Shown here: positions 14,582 through 21,852 of the stretch, piece after piece
How positions within the stretch are numbered: position 1 is the stretch's first letter
Layout of the letters: the number at the start of each line of letters is the position of its first letter
Origin: Anaerolineaceae bacterium
Lineage (GTDB): Bacteria; Chloroflexota; Anaerolineae; Anaerolineales; Anaerolineaceae
Assembly: GCA_003446605.1 (NCBI GenBank)
Contig: DMDF01000060.1
Coordinates: 14,249-38,608, forward strand
DNA: 24,360 nucleotides
Direction of reading: 5' to 3'
The notes under the pieces: model-generated
The model's input: the letters and a program-made list of their open reading frames with translations, nothing else
What the model was told of the DNA's origin: nothing
The model's database searches: none
Position numbers and translations under genes: made by a program

Positions 14582-15124
14582 CTATGGTGCAAAATAGTTG
14601 AAGATGGTAAAACCACTATACGAAAACACTAGCATTTTCAATATTTTCCCGATCCCACAAAACAGCAGGAACTTCCACAATGGAATGTGTAACACCCCTG
14701 CTGCGATGCCTGCCAGGTCGAATAACGGATTCGGAATGAATGCCAAGATGAGTATGATCCATCCTCCATATTTGCGCATGGCATCCATGATCTTTTCATA
14801 CCAATCCTTATCTTCGACAACGAACTTTCCGGCTGCACCTGCCACATATCCTGATATTTCTCCAATGGCAGCACCACATCCGGCAGTGACTGCCACCCAT
14901 AAGGGGTTGAAAACAGCTCCCATGGCAGATGTAATCAACACCCCCGGTACCGGGAAGATGATGGTCGCATTGGAAAGGAGAGAGATCAGAAAAATACCCG
15001 GATAGCCATAGTGCCCGAGCTTTTGTATTTGATCACGATTGGAAAAAAGAAATATTGAAAAAAGGATGAGAACGACAATAGTCAACACACTGGTAAGGAT
15101 CTGTCGTGTGTTTTTCTTCTCCAT
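14582..15124 (-). CDS. VTT-domain (DedA/TVP38-like) membrane protein
   Basis: A 180-residue membrane protein of the SNARE-associated/VTT superfamily, related to DedA and YqaA proteins. Helix 1 is at residues 9-28. The VTT core follows with the re-entrant-type segment NATIIFPVPGVLITSAMG, then GCGAAIGEISGYVAGAAGK, where the Gly-x-x-x-Glu...Gly-Tyr pattern is characteristic. The second re-entrant region is FIPNPLFDLAGIAAG. Family members act in lipid scrambling or flipping and membrane homeostasis, and the specific role here is unknown. It starts 5 bp after udk ends and is followed by M20 after 14 bp, so the three are probably one transcript. Confidence 0.85.
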   Translation of the reverse strand: MEKKNTRQILTSVLTIVVLILFSIFLFSNRDQIQKLGHYGYPGIFLISLLSNATIIFPVPGVLITSAMGAVFNPLWVAVTAGCGAAIGEISGYVAGAAGKFVVEDKDWYEKIMDAMRKYGGWIILILAFIPNPLFDLAGIAAGVLHIPLWKFLLFCGIGKILKMLVFSYSGFTIFNYFAP

Positions 15125-15129
15125 CCAGA

Positions 15130-15765
15130 TTAACCTTGTCTCATCAATAAAGATTCAATGCGGGTTATGACCATATCCATCGCCACCTGGTTCAATCCAC
15201 CTTCCGGGATGATCACATCAGCATAGCGCTTGGATGGATCTACAAACTCCATGTGCATGGGACGCACTGTGCCCAGATACTGCTGGATAACCATTTCCAT
15301 GGTGCGCCCGCGTTCCGCGATATCACGCTGTAGCCTGCGGATGAAGCGGATATCTGTATCGGTATCTACAAATAGTTTCATATCAAATAATTTTCGCAAT
15401 TCCGGTTCGGCAAAGATCAATATTCCTTCAACGATGATGACCCGCTGTGGTTCCACATGGATAGTGCGATTTGTGCGTGAATGAGTGGAAAAATCATAAA
15501 TAGGGATATCCACCGCTCTGCCGGCTTTCAATTCTTTCACATGTTCGATCATCAACTCCGTTTCCAGAGAATCGGGATGGTCAAAATTCACTTCCGCTTT
15601 GCGTACAGGTGGCAGATCAGTCAAATCGCGATAATAGGCATCATGTGGCAAATAGGCTATACGATGCCGACCAACTGCATCCAAGATCACATTTGCTACG
15701 GTGGTCTTTCCCGATCCGGTACCACCGGCAATACCAATAACTATAGGGTCATAATCTACAGGCAT
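15130..15765 (-). CDS. udk: Uridine kinase
   Basis: A 211-residue P-loop kinase of the uridine/cytidine kinase family (pyrimidine salvage: uridine or cytidine to UMP or CMP). The Walker A is GGTGSGKTT at residues 14-22. Substrate-binding landmarks are YLPHDAYYRDL, NFDHPDSLE and YDFSTHSRT, followed by VIIVEGILIFA and RFIRRLQRDIAERGR (lid). I chose ATG 15765 because it gives the normal family length. The frame extends to a TTG at 15816, but that would add an unconserved tail overlapping the moaD-like start. TATAAT lies 6 bp upstream of this ATG, so the mRNA may be leaderless. First gene of a three-gene operon. Confidence 0.93.
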   Translation of the reverse strand: MPVDYDPIVIGIAGGTGSGKTTVANVILDAVGRHRIAYLPHDAYYRDLTDLPPVRKAEVNFDHPDSLETELMIEHVKELKAGRAVDIPIYDFSTHSRTNRTIHVEPQRVIIVEGILIFAEPELRKLFDMKLFVDTDTDIRFIRRLQRDIAERGRTMEMVIQQYLGTVRPMHMEFVDPSKRYADVIIPEGGLNQVAMDMVITRIESLLMRQG

Positions 15766-15771
15766 ACTGAA

Positions 15772-15777
15772 ATTATA
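15772..15777 (-). promoter_or_regulatory. -10 element for udk, suggesting a leaderless mRNA
   Basis: On the minus strand TATAAT ends 6 bases before the udk ATG at 15765. A start about 7 bases after the -10 box would fall at or next to the A of the ATG. No Shine-Dalgarno is visible. No good -35 box is seen (TCCTGC at 17-base spacing), so confidence is moderate. Confidence 0.5.
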
Positions 15778-15778
15778 C

Positions 15779-15806
15779 TTCACACGTCTTTGATGCAGGA
15801 TATAAT
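15779..15806 (+). promoter_or_regulatory. Promoter of the MoaD/ThiS-like gene, probably leaderless
   Basis: TTCACA (15779-15784) and TATAAT (15801-15806) are separated by 16 bases. The -10 box ends 9 bases before ATG 15816, so transcription probably starts within a few bases of the codon and no Shine-Dalgarno is present. This promoter lies back to back with the udk promoter. Confidence 0.65.
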
Positions 15807-15815
15807 TTACTCTCA

Positions 15816-16073
15816 ATGAATAAAAAGCCAGTTATTAATGTAAGGTTTTTCTCCCACCTGAAAGACAAAGCCGGGGTGGATGCGATCAGCATGGAGATCG
15901 CCCCTAACAGTACCATCGCCGACCTCAAACAGCAGATTATCGCCGCCTACCCCGCTTTGGATACCCACCTCACCAATATTCTCATCCTCATCAACAGCCA
16001 GATCGCCATTGATGAGGATGTCATCCCTGACGACTGCACGGTATCTTTTATGACCCCCATTGGGGGTGGATAG
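15816..16073 (+). CDS. MoaD/ThiS-family sulfur carrier protein
   Basis: An 85-residue ubiquitin-like protein ending in ...PIGGG. The C-terminal di-glycine is the hallmark of MoaD/ThiS sulfur carriers, which are adenylated and thiocarboxylated there. The beta-grasp pattern is visible: first strand INVRFFSHLKDKAG, helix IADLKQQIIAAYP, then ILILINSQIAIDEDVIPDDCTVSFM. The spacing and the start FFSHLKDKAG resemble MoaD (molybdopterin synthase small subunit) more than ThiS. No molybdenum-cofactor or thiamin gene is adjacent, so the partner pathway is not settled. It is monocistronic, divergent from udk, and faces the nuclease gene. Confidence 0.85.
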   Translation: MNKKPVINVRFFSHLKDKAGVDAISMEIAPNSTIADLKQQIIAAYPALDTHLTNILILINSQIAIDEDVIPDDCTVSFMTPIGGG

Positions 16074-16095
16074 ACTGTACTTTCGCCATCCGCAA

Positions 16096-16641
16096 TTACT
16101 GATTTTTAGCATTGAATAAATAATCCCCGCAAGCAGTATCCGGCGGATAACTGCGCGCTTCTGCCGCCCCTTCTTCAACCAGGCGGTAATTCACAAAATC
16201 CTCTGTGGTAAACACATAGCGCAGCAGCCGTTCATATTTATCCCGATCCGAAATATCCCGCACCAGTAATACATATTGCCCTTCCACCAACTGCCGGTTC
16301 AATTCAGTAGCAGAGATCGCCTCTTCCCTCTCATCACTGTAATACTCAGGGGTATTTACCCCGATATAGCGCACCTGTTCCTCCTCCCCATCCAGCAGCA
16401 CTTCGATAGAATCTCCATCGATCACGCGCGTCACATAAGCAACTTCAAAAACCGTTTCATCCCGCACACAAGCTGGGAGGTCGATATCCAGGAGAGATTG
16501 CGCTTCTGCCGGTAGAGAAGACATGCCACTTTCCAACCCGGAAAGGGAGTTCGTTTCTTCCACGACCGACGTGCTAGTACCCCATACACAACCGCTGCTC
16601 ATCAGTAGAAAACTCATTATCCCGATTATTAACCGCTTCAT
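16096..16641 (-). CDS. Staphylococcal-nuclease-like lipoprotein, possibly C-terminally shortened
   Basis: A 181-residue SNase-domain protein with a lipoprotein signal peptide ending in SSGC (C18). It is secreted and anchored outside the membrane. Nuclease residues are in place compared with S. aureus nuclease: D77 in DGDS (D21), R91 (R35) and E99 (E43) in RYIGVNTPE, and R138 (R87) in KYERLLRY. N96 replaces D40. The start is ATG 16641 with AAGGAA upstream; the frame continues to 16668 without support. The protein ends at ...DYLFNAKNQ, about where relatives continue into a helix finishing in GLW. The stop follows a run of five A, so a frameshift or natural truncation is possible. Confidence 0.85.
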   Translation of the reverse strand: MKRLIIGIMSFLLMSSGCVWGTSTSVVEETNSLSGLESGMSSLPAEAQSLLDIDLPACVRDETVFEVAYVTRVIDGDSIEVLLDGEEEQVRYIGVNTPEYYSDEREEAISATELNRQLVEGQYVLLVRDISDRDKYERLLRYVFTTEDFVNYRLVEEGAAEARSYPPDTACGDYLFNAKNQ

Positions 16642-16710
16642 GTGGATCTTTTCCTTCATCCCGTTCATCTGTCCTATTGGATACCCCCCATTCGTCCTTT
16701 ATAATACAAA

Positions 16711-16783
16711 AGCCACCGAAGGGATTCGAACCCATGACCCGTCGCTTACGAAGCGACTGCTCTACCGACTGAGCTACGGTGGC
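16711..16783 (-). tRNA. tRNA-Thr (anticodon CGT)
   Basis: The 73-base cloverleaf has acceptor GCCACCG/CGGTGGC, D stem GCTC/GAGC, anticodon stem GTCGC/GCGAC around the loop TTCGTAA (anticodon CGT, reads ACG), a 5-base variable region and T loop TTCGAAT. The discriminator is T and CCA is not encoded. G1-C72, C2-G71 and the G35-U36 anticodon bases are threonine identity elements. The T stem has one T-T mismatch (second pair), so it is slightly imperfect. Confidence 0.95.
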
Positions 16784-16792
16784 AACCACTGA

Positions 16793-16821
16793 ATTATATC
16801 AGTGAGATAATTCTTTGTACA
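16793..16821 (-). promoter_or_regulatory. Promoter of tRNA-Thr
   Basis: On the minus strand TGTACA (16821-16816, four of six to consensus) and TATAAT (16798-16793) are 17 bases apart. Initiation would fall about 3 bases before the mature tRNA 5' end, giving a very short leader. Confidence 0.6.
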
Positions 16822-16830
16822 AGGATGCAA

Positions 16831-18108
16831 ATGAACATTGCTCTCATCTCCTACCATACCTGCCCGCTGGCAACCCTGGGTGGTAAAGACACCGGAGGGA
16901 TGAATGTGTACGTGCGCGATCTGACCCGCTACCTGGGGGAGATAGGGATCCACGCCGATGTATTTACCCGTTCGCAGGATGAACATGTCCCGCACGTGCT
17001 GCACGATCTCGGTTTTGGGAATCGCATTGTGCATATTCCCGCCGGTCCTGAAACTCCCCTACCCAAGGAAGAATTGTATAAGTATGTGGATGTTTTCACG
17101 GATAACATCATCGAATTTGCCACATCCAAGAATATCACATACGATCTCATCCACAGTCACTACTGGTTATCAGGATTGGCAGCGCTGAAGTTGCGCGAAA
17201 AATGGAATGTACCCATTCTGCAGATGTTCCATACCCTGGCTCATCTTAAAAATCAGATCGCCAGGTCACCCGCTGAGCGGGAAAGCCCTCTCCGGCTCGC
17301 ATCAGAGAAGAAGGTCATTGCTGAAGTGGATCGTATCATAGCCGCCACTGAGATTGAAAAGGATCAGCTGCTGGAATACTATAATGCTTCCTCGCAAAAG
17401 ATCAATATTGTTCCGCCGGGAGTGGATCTGACACGTTTCTACCCCATCCCGCAGGATGAAGCCAAGGCGGTCATCGGAATTCCTCCAAATGAAAAAGTCA
17501 TTCTCTTCGTGGGTCGCATTGAACCTTTGAAGGGCATCGATAACCTGCTTAAATCCATCGCTTTCCTGCGCCGATCCAACGTGCTCACTACCTGCCCCCA
17601 TTACGTCGCCATCATCGGTGGCGATCCCGATAGACCCAGAGAATTGCTCGACCGGGAAATGCGCCACCTGCAGGACCTCAACCGGCGCCTGGGACTGGAT
17701 GACATGGTGGTCTTTCTGGGGAAAAAAGCGCAGGATTCGCTGCCCTATTATTATTCCGCTTCGGAAGTGGTCGTGATGCCCTCCCATTATGAGTCGTTCG
17801 GCATGGTAGCATTGGAAGCCATGGCATGCGGTACACCCGTCATCGCCACCAGGGTAGGAGGATTGAAATTGCTGGTGAACAATGGCGTCACAGGGCTGAG
17901 CGTGCCGGATGATGATCCTCAAGCGCTGGCAAAACAATTGATGCAAATCCTTTGTGAGCAGGGCTTACGTGCTAAGCTGCGCCAGAATGGTCTTGAATTC
18001 GCCAGGAATTACAGCTGGTCTATCATCACTGATGCTCTTGTCAAAATATACCAGGATATGCTGTTCTCTAACGCCTCCGGTCATCTTCCAAATTCCACCC
18101 GCGTTTGA
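16831..18108 (+). CDS. GT4-family glycosyltransferase (MshA / sucrose-synthase-like)
   Basis: A 425-residue retaining GT-B glycosyltransferase. The acceptor-side domain opens with MNIALISYHTCPL and GGMNVYVRDLTRYL, a motif shared by D-inositol-3-phosphate glycosyltransferase (MshA) and sucrose-phosphate/sucrose synthase relatives. The donor-side domain has VGRIEPLKGIDNLL and the E-x7-E motif in ESFGMVALEAMACGTPVIA, which binds the nucleotide sugar. The acceptor is unknown; mycothiol genes are not present here and MshA function should not be assumed. I chose ATG 16831 because AAGGA lies 5 bp upstream; ATG 16825 overlaps that site. Its last 41 bp overlap convergent dinB. Confidence 0.9.
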   Translation: MNIALISYHTCPLATLGGKDTGGMNVYVRDLTRYLGEIGIHADVFTRSQDEHVPHVLHDLGFGNRIVHIPAGPETPLPKEELYKYVDVFTDNIIEFATSKNITYDLIHSHYWLSGLAALKLREKWNVPILQMFHTLAHLKNQIARSPAERESPLRLASEKKVIAEVDRIIAATEIEKDQLLEYYNASSQKINIVPPGVDLTRFYPIPQDEAKAVIGIPPNEKVILFVGRIEPLKGIDNLLKSIAFLRRSNVLTTCPHYVAIIGGDPDRPRELLDREMRHLQDLNRRLGLDDMVVFLGKKAQDSLPYYYSASEVVVMPSHYESFGMVALEAMACGTPVIATRVGGLKLLVNNGVTGLSVPDDDPQALAKQLMQILCEQGLRAKLRQNGLEFARNYSWSIITDALVKIYQDMLFSNASGHLPNSTRV

Positions 18109-19255
18109 TCACATCTCGTCCAAAACGTTTCTTGAGGTCATCCATCGCTTTCAGCAGTTGATCTTCCTTTTGAAAGTTCGTATCAAGGATGGATAATTGC
18201 TGTACCGTAGCGCTTAAATTTGCGACTGCTACTCCCAGCAGGCGAACTTTCTTTCCTGGTTTCCAAACTTCATACAATAGCTGCACGATCGTATTAAAGA
18301 TGACCGTATCATGATTGGTAGGTTGTTCCAGGCTCATCTGCCGGGAGTGGGTTTCAAAATCAGGCCAGCGGATCTTTAGCCGAATGGTTTTCCCACATAA
18401 GCCTTGCGCGCGCAACCTGGCTGCTACTTTTTCTGATAACGCTCGTAAGGTGCGCAGAATCTCTTCTTCATCAGTGATATCCTTGCCGAAGGTGACCTCA
18501 TTGCTGATGGACTTGATATCCCCTTCCAGTCCTACCGGTCGCTCATCAATGCCCAGTGCGCGCAGTTTCAGAGTAGCTGCAAACCTACCCACTTCCTTTT
18601 CAAGAAAATCTTGTGGTGCGTTCGCCAGGTCTCCGATATGCTCGAATCCCAGTTGGCGGAAACGGGCAGCGCTTTTTTTGCCAATTCCCCACAATTCCTC
18701 GATCGGTAAAGGAGCTAGAAAAGCTGATTCCTGCCCTGCAGGAACCTCCAGAATCGCTCTGGGGCTTTGTTCACCCTTATAGGAGGATTTAGCTACATTG
18801 GTGGCTATCTTTGCCACTAATTTGTTGGATGCAATGCCAATGGAACACGGCAGACCCACTTCTTGCGCTATACGGGTTTGCAGCATGCTCGCGATCTGCA
18901 TGCCTGTCTGCGGCATATCCGTTACATCAATGAAGGCTTCATCAATGGATATCTGCTCCACCAGGGGCGTTGTATCAGCCAGGATCGCCATGACTCGTAC
19001 CGAATAATCATGGTACTGCCCGTAATGCCCATGTACCACTTTCAAACCGGGCATCTTTTGCAGAGCGATCTTCATCGGCATGGCGGAATGGATTCCCCGA
19101 TGACGTGCAGCGTAGGAACAGGAAGTGACCACTCCTCTGCTGTCAGGCGAGCCACCGGTAGCAAAAACGGTTCCCTTCAGCCGGGGGTCAAGAATTTCCT
19201 CCACCGAGCAAAAGAACGCATCCAGGTCTATGTGCAGGATCTTTCGATATCGCAT
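18068..19255 (-). CDS. dinB: DNA polymerase IV (DinB), Y-family
   Basis: A 395-residue translesion polymerase. Catalytic residues are D10 in HIDLDAFF and D105-E106 in SIDEAFID, with F15 in the steric-gate position. Further landmarks are RGVVTSCSYAARHRGIHSAMP and CSIGIASNKLVAKIATNVAKS. HhH-type thumb segments (PIEELWGIGKKSAARFRQLGF) and the little-finger domain follow. A clamp-binding-like QQLSIL precedes the last 40 or so residues. It copies damaged templates with low fidelity and is usually damage-inducible. A -10 (TATAAT, minus strand 19278-19273) and an imperfect dyad lie just upstream. Its 3' end overlaps the glycosyltransferase gene in convergent orientation. Confidence 0.95.
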   Translation of the reverse strand: MRYRKILHIDLDAFFCSVEEILDPRLKGTVFATGGSPDSRGVVTSCSYAARHRGIHSAMPMKIALQKMPGLKVVHGHYGQYHDYSVRVMAILADTTPLVEQISIDEAFIDVTDMPQTGMQIASMLQTRIAQEVGLPCSIGIASNKLVAKIATNVAKSSYKGEQSPRAILEVPAGQESAFLAPLPIEELWGIGKKSAARFRQLGFEHIGDLANAPQDFLEKEVGRFAATLKLRALGIDERPVGLEGDIKSISNEVTFGKDITDEEEILRTLRALSEKVAARLRAQGLCGKTIRLKIRWPDFETHSRQMSLEQPTNHDTVIFNTIVQLLYEVWKPGKKVRLLGVAVANLSATVQQLSILDTNFQKEDQLLKAMDDLKKRFGRDVIKRGWNLEDDRRR

Positions 19256-19257
19256 GC

Positions 19258-19273
19258 TAGTATATATGTTCTA
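19258..19273 (-). promoter_or_regulatory. Candidate damage-response operator upstream of dinB
   Basis: A 16-base dyad with TAG/CTA ends and a mostly TA core (6 of 8 pairs complementary) lies 2 bp before the dinB ATG and touches its -10 box. Its size and TA-rich core recall LexA boxes, but it does not match the E. coli or the Gram-positive consensus closely. Confidence 0.3.
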
Positions 19274-19286
19274 TTATATGCCATAA

Positions 19287-19312
19287 AAAAAGTAGCCCGC
19301 GGGCTACTTTTT
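19287..19312 (-). terminator. Palindromic terminator at the end of the FHA-SIS operon
   Basis: A perfect 26-base palindrome (core AGTAGCCCGCGGGCTACT, 19291-19308) has A and T runs on its two sides, so it can terminate on either strand. On the minus strand a run of seven T follows the stem. The stop codon of the isomerase gene (TAG, 19306-19304) is inside the stem. It insulates dinB from the upstream operon. Confidence 0.9.
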
Positions 19313-20359
19313 CAACTTTCGCTTCAAATTATCCAGTGCTTCAATTGGTGTGGGGTCAACCCCGTAAGATAACGCCAGGTAATAAGAGAAGTAATCTCCA
19401 AAAAGAATGGCATCCCACATTTCTGTCAGGCGCGAATCAGCCTTGAATTCAATGGTGTCCACCATCAAACCGGCGATCATCATTTCCTGCTTGGTCAGGT
19501 CACTGCGCAGGTTATTGCGGGGATGTCCCAGACTACCCTTTAAGAAAAGCGCCATTGTCTTTTCCAGAATGCTCTCTTCATTGACCACACCCGCCAGGGT
19601 ATTATGGTCGGCTTCAGGTAGAAATTCAAATTGCGCCCAGGCTTTTGCTAATTCGTTGATCTGGGTCTTCCAGCGGCGTGCCACGGGTGCCAGATGATCA
19701 GCACCAAAAACTGATACCAAGCGCCCTACTGCCTGCCCCGCCAGTCGTTTAACCGGGTTCTTCACGATCGGCACATCCGCCCGGTATTGCTCTTGTTTTT
19801 GTTCAAGATCGCCGATGGTTTTTTGCACAATATCGCTGTGGGGCTCAACCAAATCCAACCTCTCCAATAACGCCAGTAGAATTCCAAAAGAAAAACCTAC
19901 TGCCGCGCGGGGTTGCCCCTCGTGTTGGAATTCCCAATAAGGGCACTCCGCTGCCTTTGCACGTCGTGCTAATTCACCCCCGGTCGCCACTGCCAGGATG
20001 GGAAGACCTGCCTGTACTGCCTGGTCAAAAACGGAAAGTGTCTCTTCCGTATTTCCCGAATGAGAGGAAGTAACCACCAAAGTGCGATGCGCAGAAGCCC
20101 ATTGCGGCAGTGTATATTCTCTTAAACTGATAATGGGAACAGAACAGATGGGAGCACAGTAAGTTGAAAGCAGATCTGCTCCGATTGCCGAGCCGCCCAT
20201 TCCTGCCACGAGGATGATCTCAGGTTTAGAGAGATCATGCAAATCGTATGCAAAACTCTGTTTATACGCATTTTCAAACTGACGTGGCAATCCATCAATT
20301 TCTGCCAACATATTCAAAGTATCAATGCGATGAAATTCTTCAATGGTATCGAGATGCAT
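19304..20359 (-). CDS. Bifunctional phosphoglucose/phosphomannose isomerase
   Basis: A 351-residue SIS-domain protein of the archaeal/bacterial bifunctional PGI/PMI type, interconverting glucose-6-P, fructose-6-P and mannose-6-P in the cytoplasm. The first SIS domain has VAGMGGSAIGADLL, then LVVTSSHSGNTEETLS (phosphate-binding Ser/Thr cluster). The second half has ADHNTLAG, similar to the E-x-N-H-N motif with the catalytic Glu/His of this family, with E replaced by A-D. AAAGGAAA precedes ATG 20359. It is the last gene of the operon, 13 bp after the 64-residue protein gene. Confidence 0.88.
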   Translation of the reverse strand: MHLDTIEEFHRIDTLNMLAEIDGLPRQFENAYKQSFAYDLHDLSKPEIILVAGMGGSAIGADLLSTYCAPICSVPIISLREYTLPQWASAHRTLVVTSSHSGNTEETLSVFDQAVQAGLPILAVATGGELARRAKAAECPYWEFQHEGQPRAAVGFSFGILLALLERLDLVEPHSDIVQKTIGDLEQKQEQYRADVPIVKNPVKRLAGQAVGRLVSVFGADHLAPVARRWKTQINELAKAWAQFEFLPEADHNTLAGVVNEESILEKTMALFLKGSLGHPRNNLRSDLTKQEMMIAGLMVDTIEFKADSRLTEMWDAILFGDYFSYYLALSYGVDPTPIEALDNLKRKLKK

Positions 20360-20372
20360 GGAATTTCCTTTA

Positions 20373-20567
20373 CTATTTTGCTGTTTTTTTCATGACATCT
20401 TGAATAAGATCCATGAACTCTTGCCATTCCTCAATGAAGAAATGCAGGGTGACATTGTTCAGTTCGAGGTGGTAAATATCTTCTCCATCCGGCTCTTCTG
20501 ATTTCCATGCCATATAGTTATCTGTTTCTGCAATAGTTGTCACGATCGTTTTATCCATGTCAGACAT
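20373..20567 (-). CDS. Small acidic protein of unknown function (64 residues)
   Basis: I do not recognise this protein. It is soluble, acidic in the middle (KSEEPDGEDIYHLELNN) and ends in a basic tail. The pattern of two short strands (YHLELNNVTLHF) followed by an amphipathic helix (EEWQEFMDLIQDVMKK) suggests a small alpha/beta fold. It is probably real: AGGAGA sits 7 bp before ATG 20567, it begins 1 bp after the AI-2E permease stop, and the operon continues into the isomerase 13 bp later. No membrane segment or metal motif is visible. Confidence 0.75.
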   Translation of the reverse strand: MSDMDKTIVTTIAETDNYMAWKSEEPDGEDIYHLELNNVTLHFFIEEWQEFMDLIQDVMKKTAK

Positions 20568-20568
20568 A

Positions 20569-21852
20569 TTATTTTCTCCTTACTACCTCTTTGATTTTTT
20601 CTCCAACTTTTTCACCTGCTTGTTTCACGCCGTTTTGAGCTTTCTGATATGCTTTTCCAAAGAAGCCTGAAACATCTCCGCTGTAATGCTGTTTTTCAAT
20701 ATCCTCCCAGGGATCCAGGTCAAGAATTTTTCTGAGAACATAATGGAATATAAGTTTAGTTGTGGCAAGGATGGGTGCTGCAAAAACCATCCCCAAAATT
20801 CCAAAAAGTTCCAACCCGATAAGTGCTCCAATCGTGATCCAGGCTGGATGGAGTTTCAGGCTGCCCGCCATGACGCGAGGAGTGTAAACGTTATCATAAA
20901 TGTTGTCGATCAGCCAACCTGAGAGGCTGACTATGGCAGCATAGGGCAGCGGCTGCAATCCAAAAGCGGTACTGCCTTGAAATAATGCCACCAGAAAATA
21001 TACAGTCCAGGCTACCGCAACTCCGATATAAGGAACAAAATTGGCAAACCCGGCAAGGAAAGCCAGCAGTACAAAATAGCGCACCTGCAGCACGCCCAAT
21101 AAAACGAGATAGATGCAGACCCGAACCACAAATACTTTCGCCTGCCCGCGGAAGAACGCGTTCCAGATGGTGTTCATTTCTTCACGCAGGTGCCTGATAT
21201 CTTCCTCATAACCGGGAATCATTGAGGAAATAGAATCGCGATTTTGTTTTTGGCTTTCGTTTAGAATTAAATACGCAATAATGGTTGTCAGGAAAAAGTT
21301 TCCGATTGCACCCGCCGCGCCACTGGCAAGTCCACCAATAGAATTCCCCAGACCAGAAATGATGGGTTGGGCATATTCGAGCACCCGGTCCCCCACAACG
21401 TTCCAGTCGATATAAGATAGATCGATATGAATTGGACCAATATCAAATTTTATCTCTGACAAATTTTGGATCGTAGTAGATACATCCGTAGTTATCGTTG
21501 ATAAGAATTCAATTAAACCCTGGATTTCCTCAACGATCGAAACCCCACCCCAAACCAGTGCCCCTACAATCACCAACACAAGCAAAATCACCAGCAATCC
21601 TGAAGCTAATCCCCAAGAGAATTTCAACTTTTCATGGAGAAATCGCGCAGCAGGTTTTAGTATCGTAGATATGACAAAGGCACCCCCCACCACTGGGATC
21701 AGATCTGAGAAACGAATCAATATCGCCACAGCGATGACCAGCAAGATCACCACAATGATTATCTTCGTTGCAGGTGACCACTTAGGGGATGTAGTAGTCT
21801 CTTTGGTTTTCACGTGGATTTTTTCAGTGTATTTTAATCTGTTCAGGGGCAC
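20569..21852 (-). CDS. AI-2E family transporter (PF01594-type membrane protein)
   Basis: A 427-residue membrane protein with about eight helices. A long extracytoplasmic segment rich in beta-branched residues (about 105-175) lies between the third helix and the rest. Family landmarks are LILNESQKQNRD..., the loop GQAKVFVVRVCIYL, LAFLAGFANFVPYIGVAVAW and the C-terminal PRVMAGSLKLHPAWITIGALIG. Members include the E. coli TqsA export protein and Na+/H+ antiporter-like proteins. The substrate is unknown. The C-terminal tail is amphipathic and basic. The start is uncertain: GTG 21852 overlaps the FHA stop by 10 bp, and GTG 21813 is the next candidate; neither has a good ribosome site. Confidence 0.88.
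   Translation of the reverse strand: MPLNRLKYTEKIHVKTKETTTSPKWSPATKIIIVVILLVIAVAILIRFSDLIPVVGGAFVISTILKPAARFLHEKLKFSWGLASGLLVILLVLVIVGALVWGGVSIVEEIQGLIEFLSTITTDVSTTIQNLSEIKFDIGPIHIDLSYIDWNVVGDRVLEYAQPIISGLGNSIGGLASGAAGAIGNFFLTTIIAYLILNESQKQNRDSISSMIPGYEEDIRHLREEMNTIWNAFFRGQAKVFVVRVCIYLVLLGVLQVRYFVLLAFLAGFANFVPYIGVAVAWTVYFLVALFQGSTAFGLQPLPYAAIVSLSGWLIDNIYDNVYTPRVMAGSLKLHPAWITIGALIGLELFGILGMVFAAPILATTKLIFHYVLRKILDLDPWEDIEKQHYSGDVSGFFGKAYQKAQNGVKQAGEKVGEKIKEVVRRK

Noticed and set aside
13535..14632. Several plus-strand open frames of 60-120 codons
   Set aside because: They are antisense to the M20 peptidase and VTT genes, which have clear family motifs.
16053..16067. Hairpin ACCCCC/GGGGGT near the end of the MoaD-like gene
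   Set aside because: It encodes the conserved C-terminal glycines and has no T run; coding constraint explains it.
16831..18108. Naming the GT4 enzyme mshA
   Set aside because: The motif is shared with several GT4 groups and no other mycothiol gene is present.
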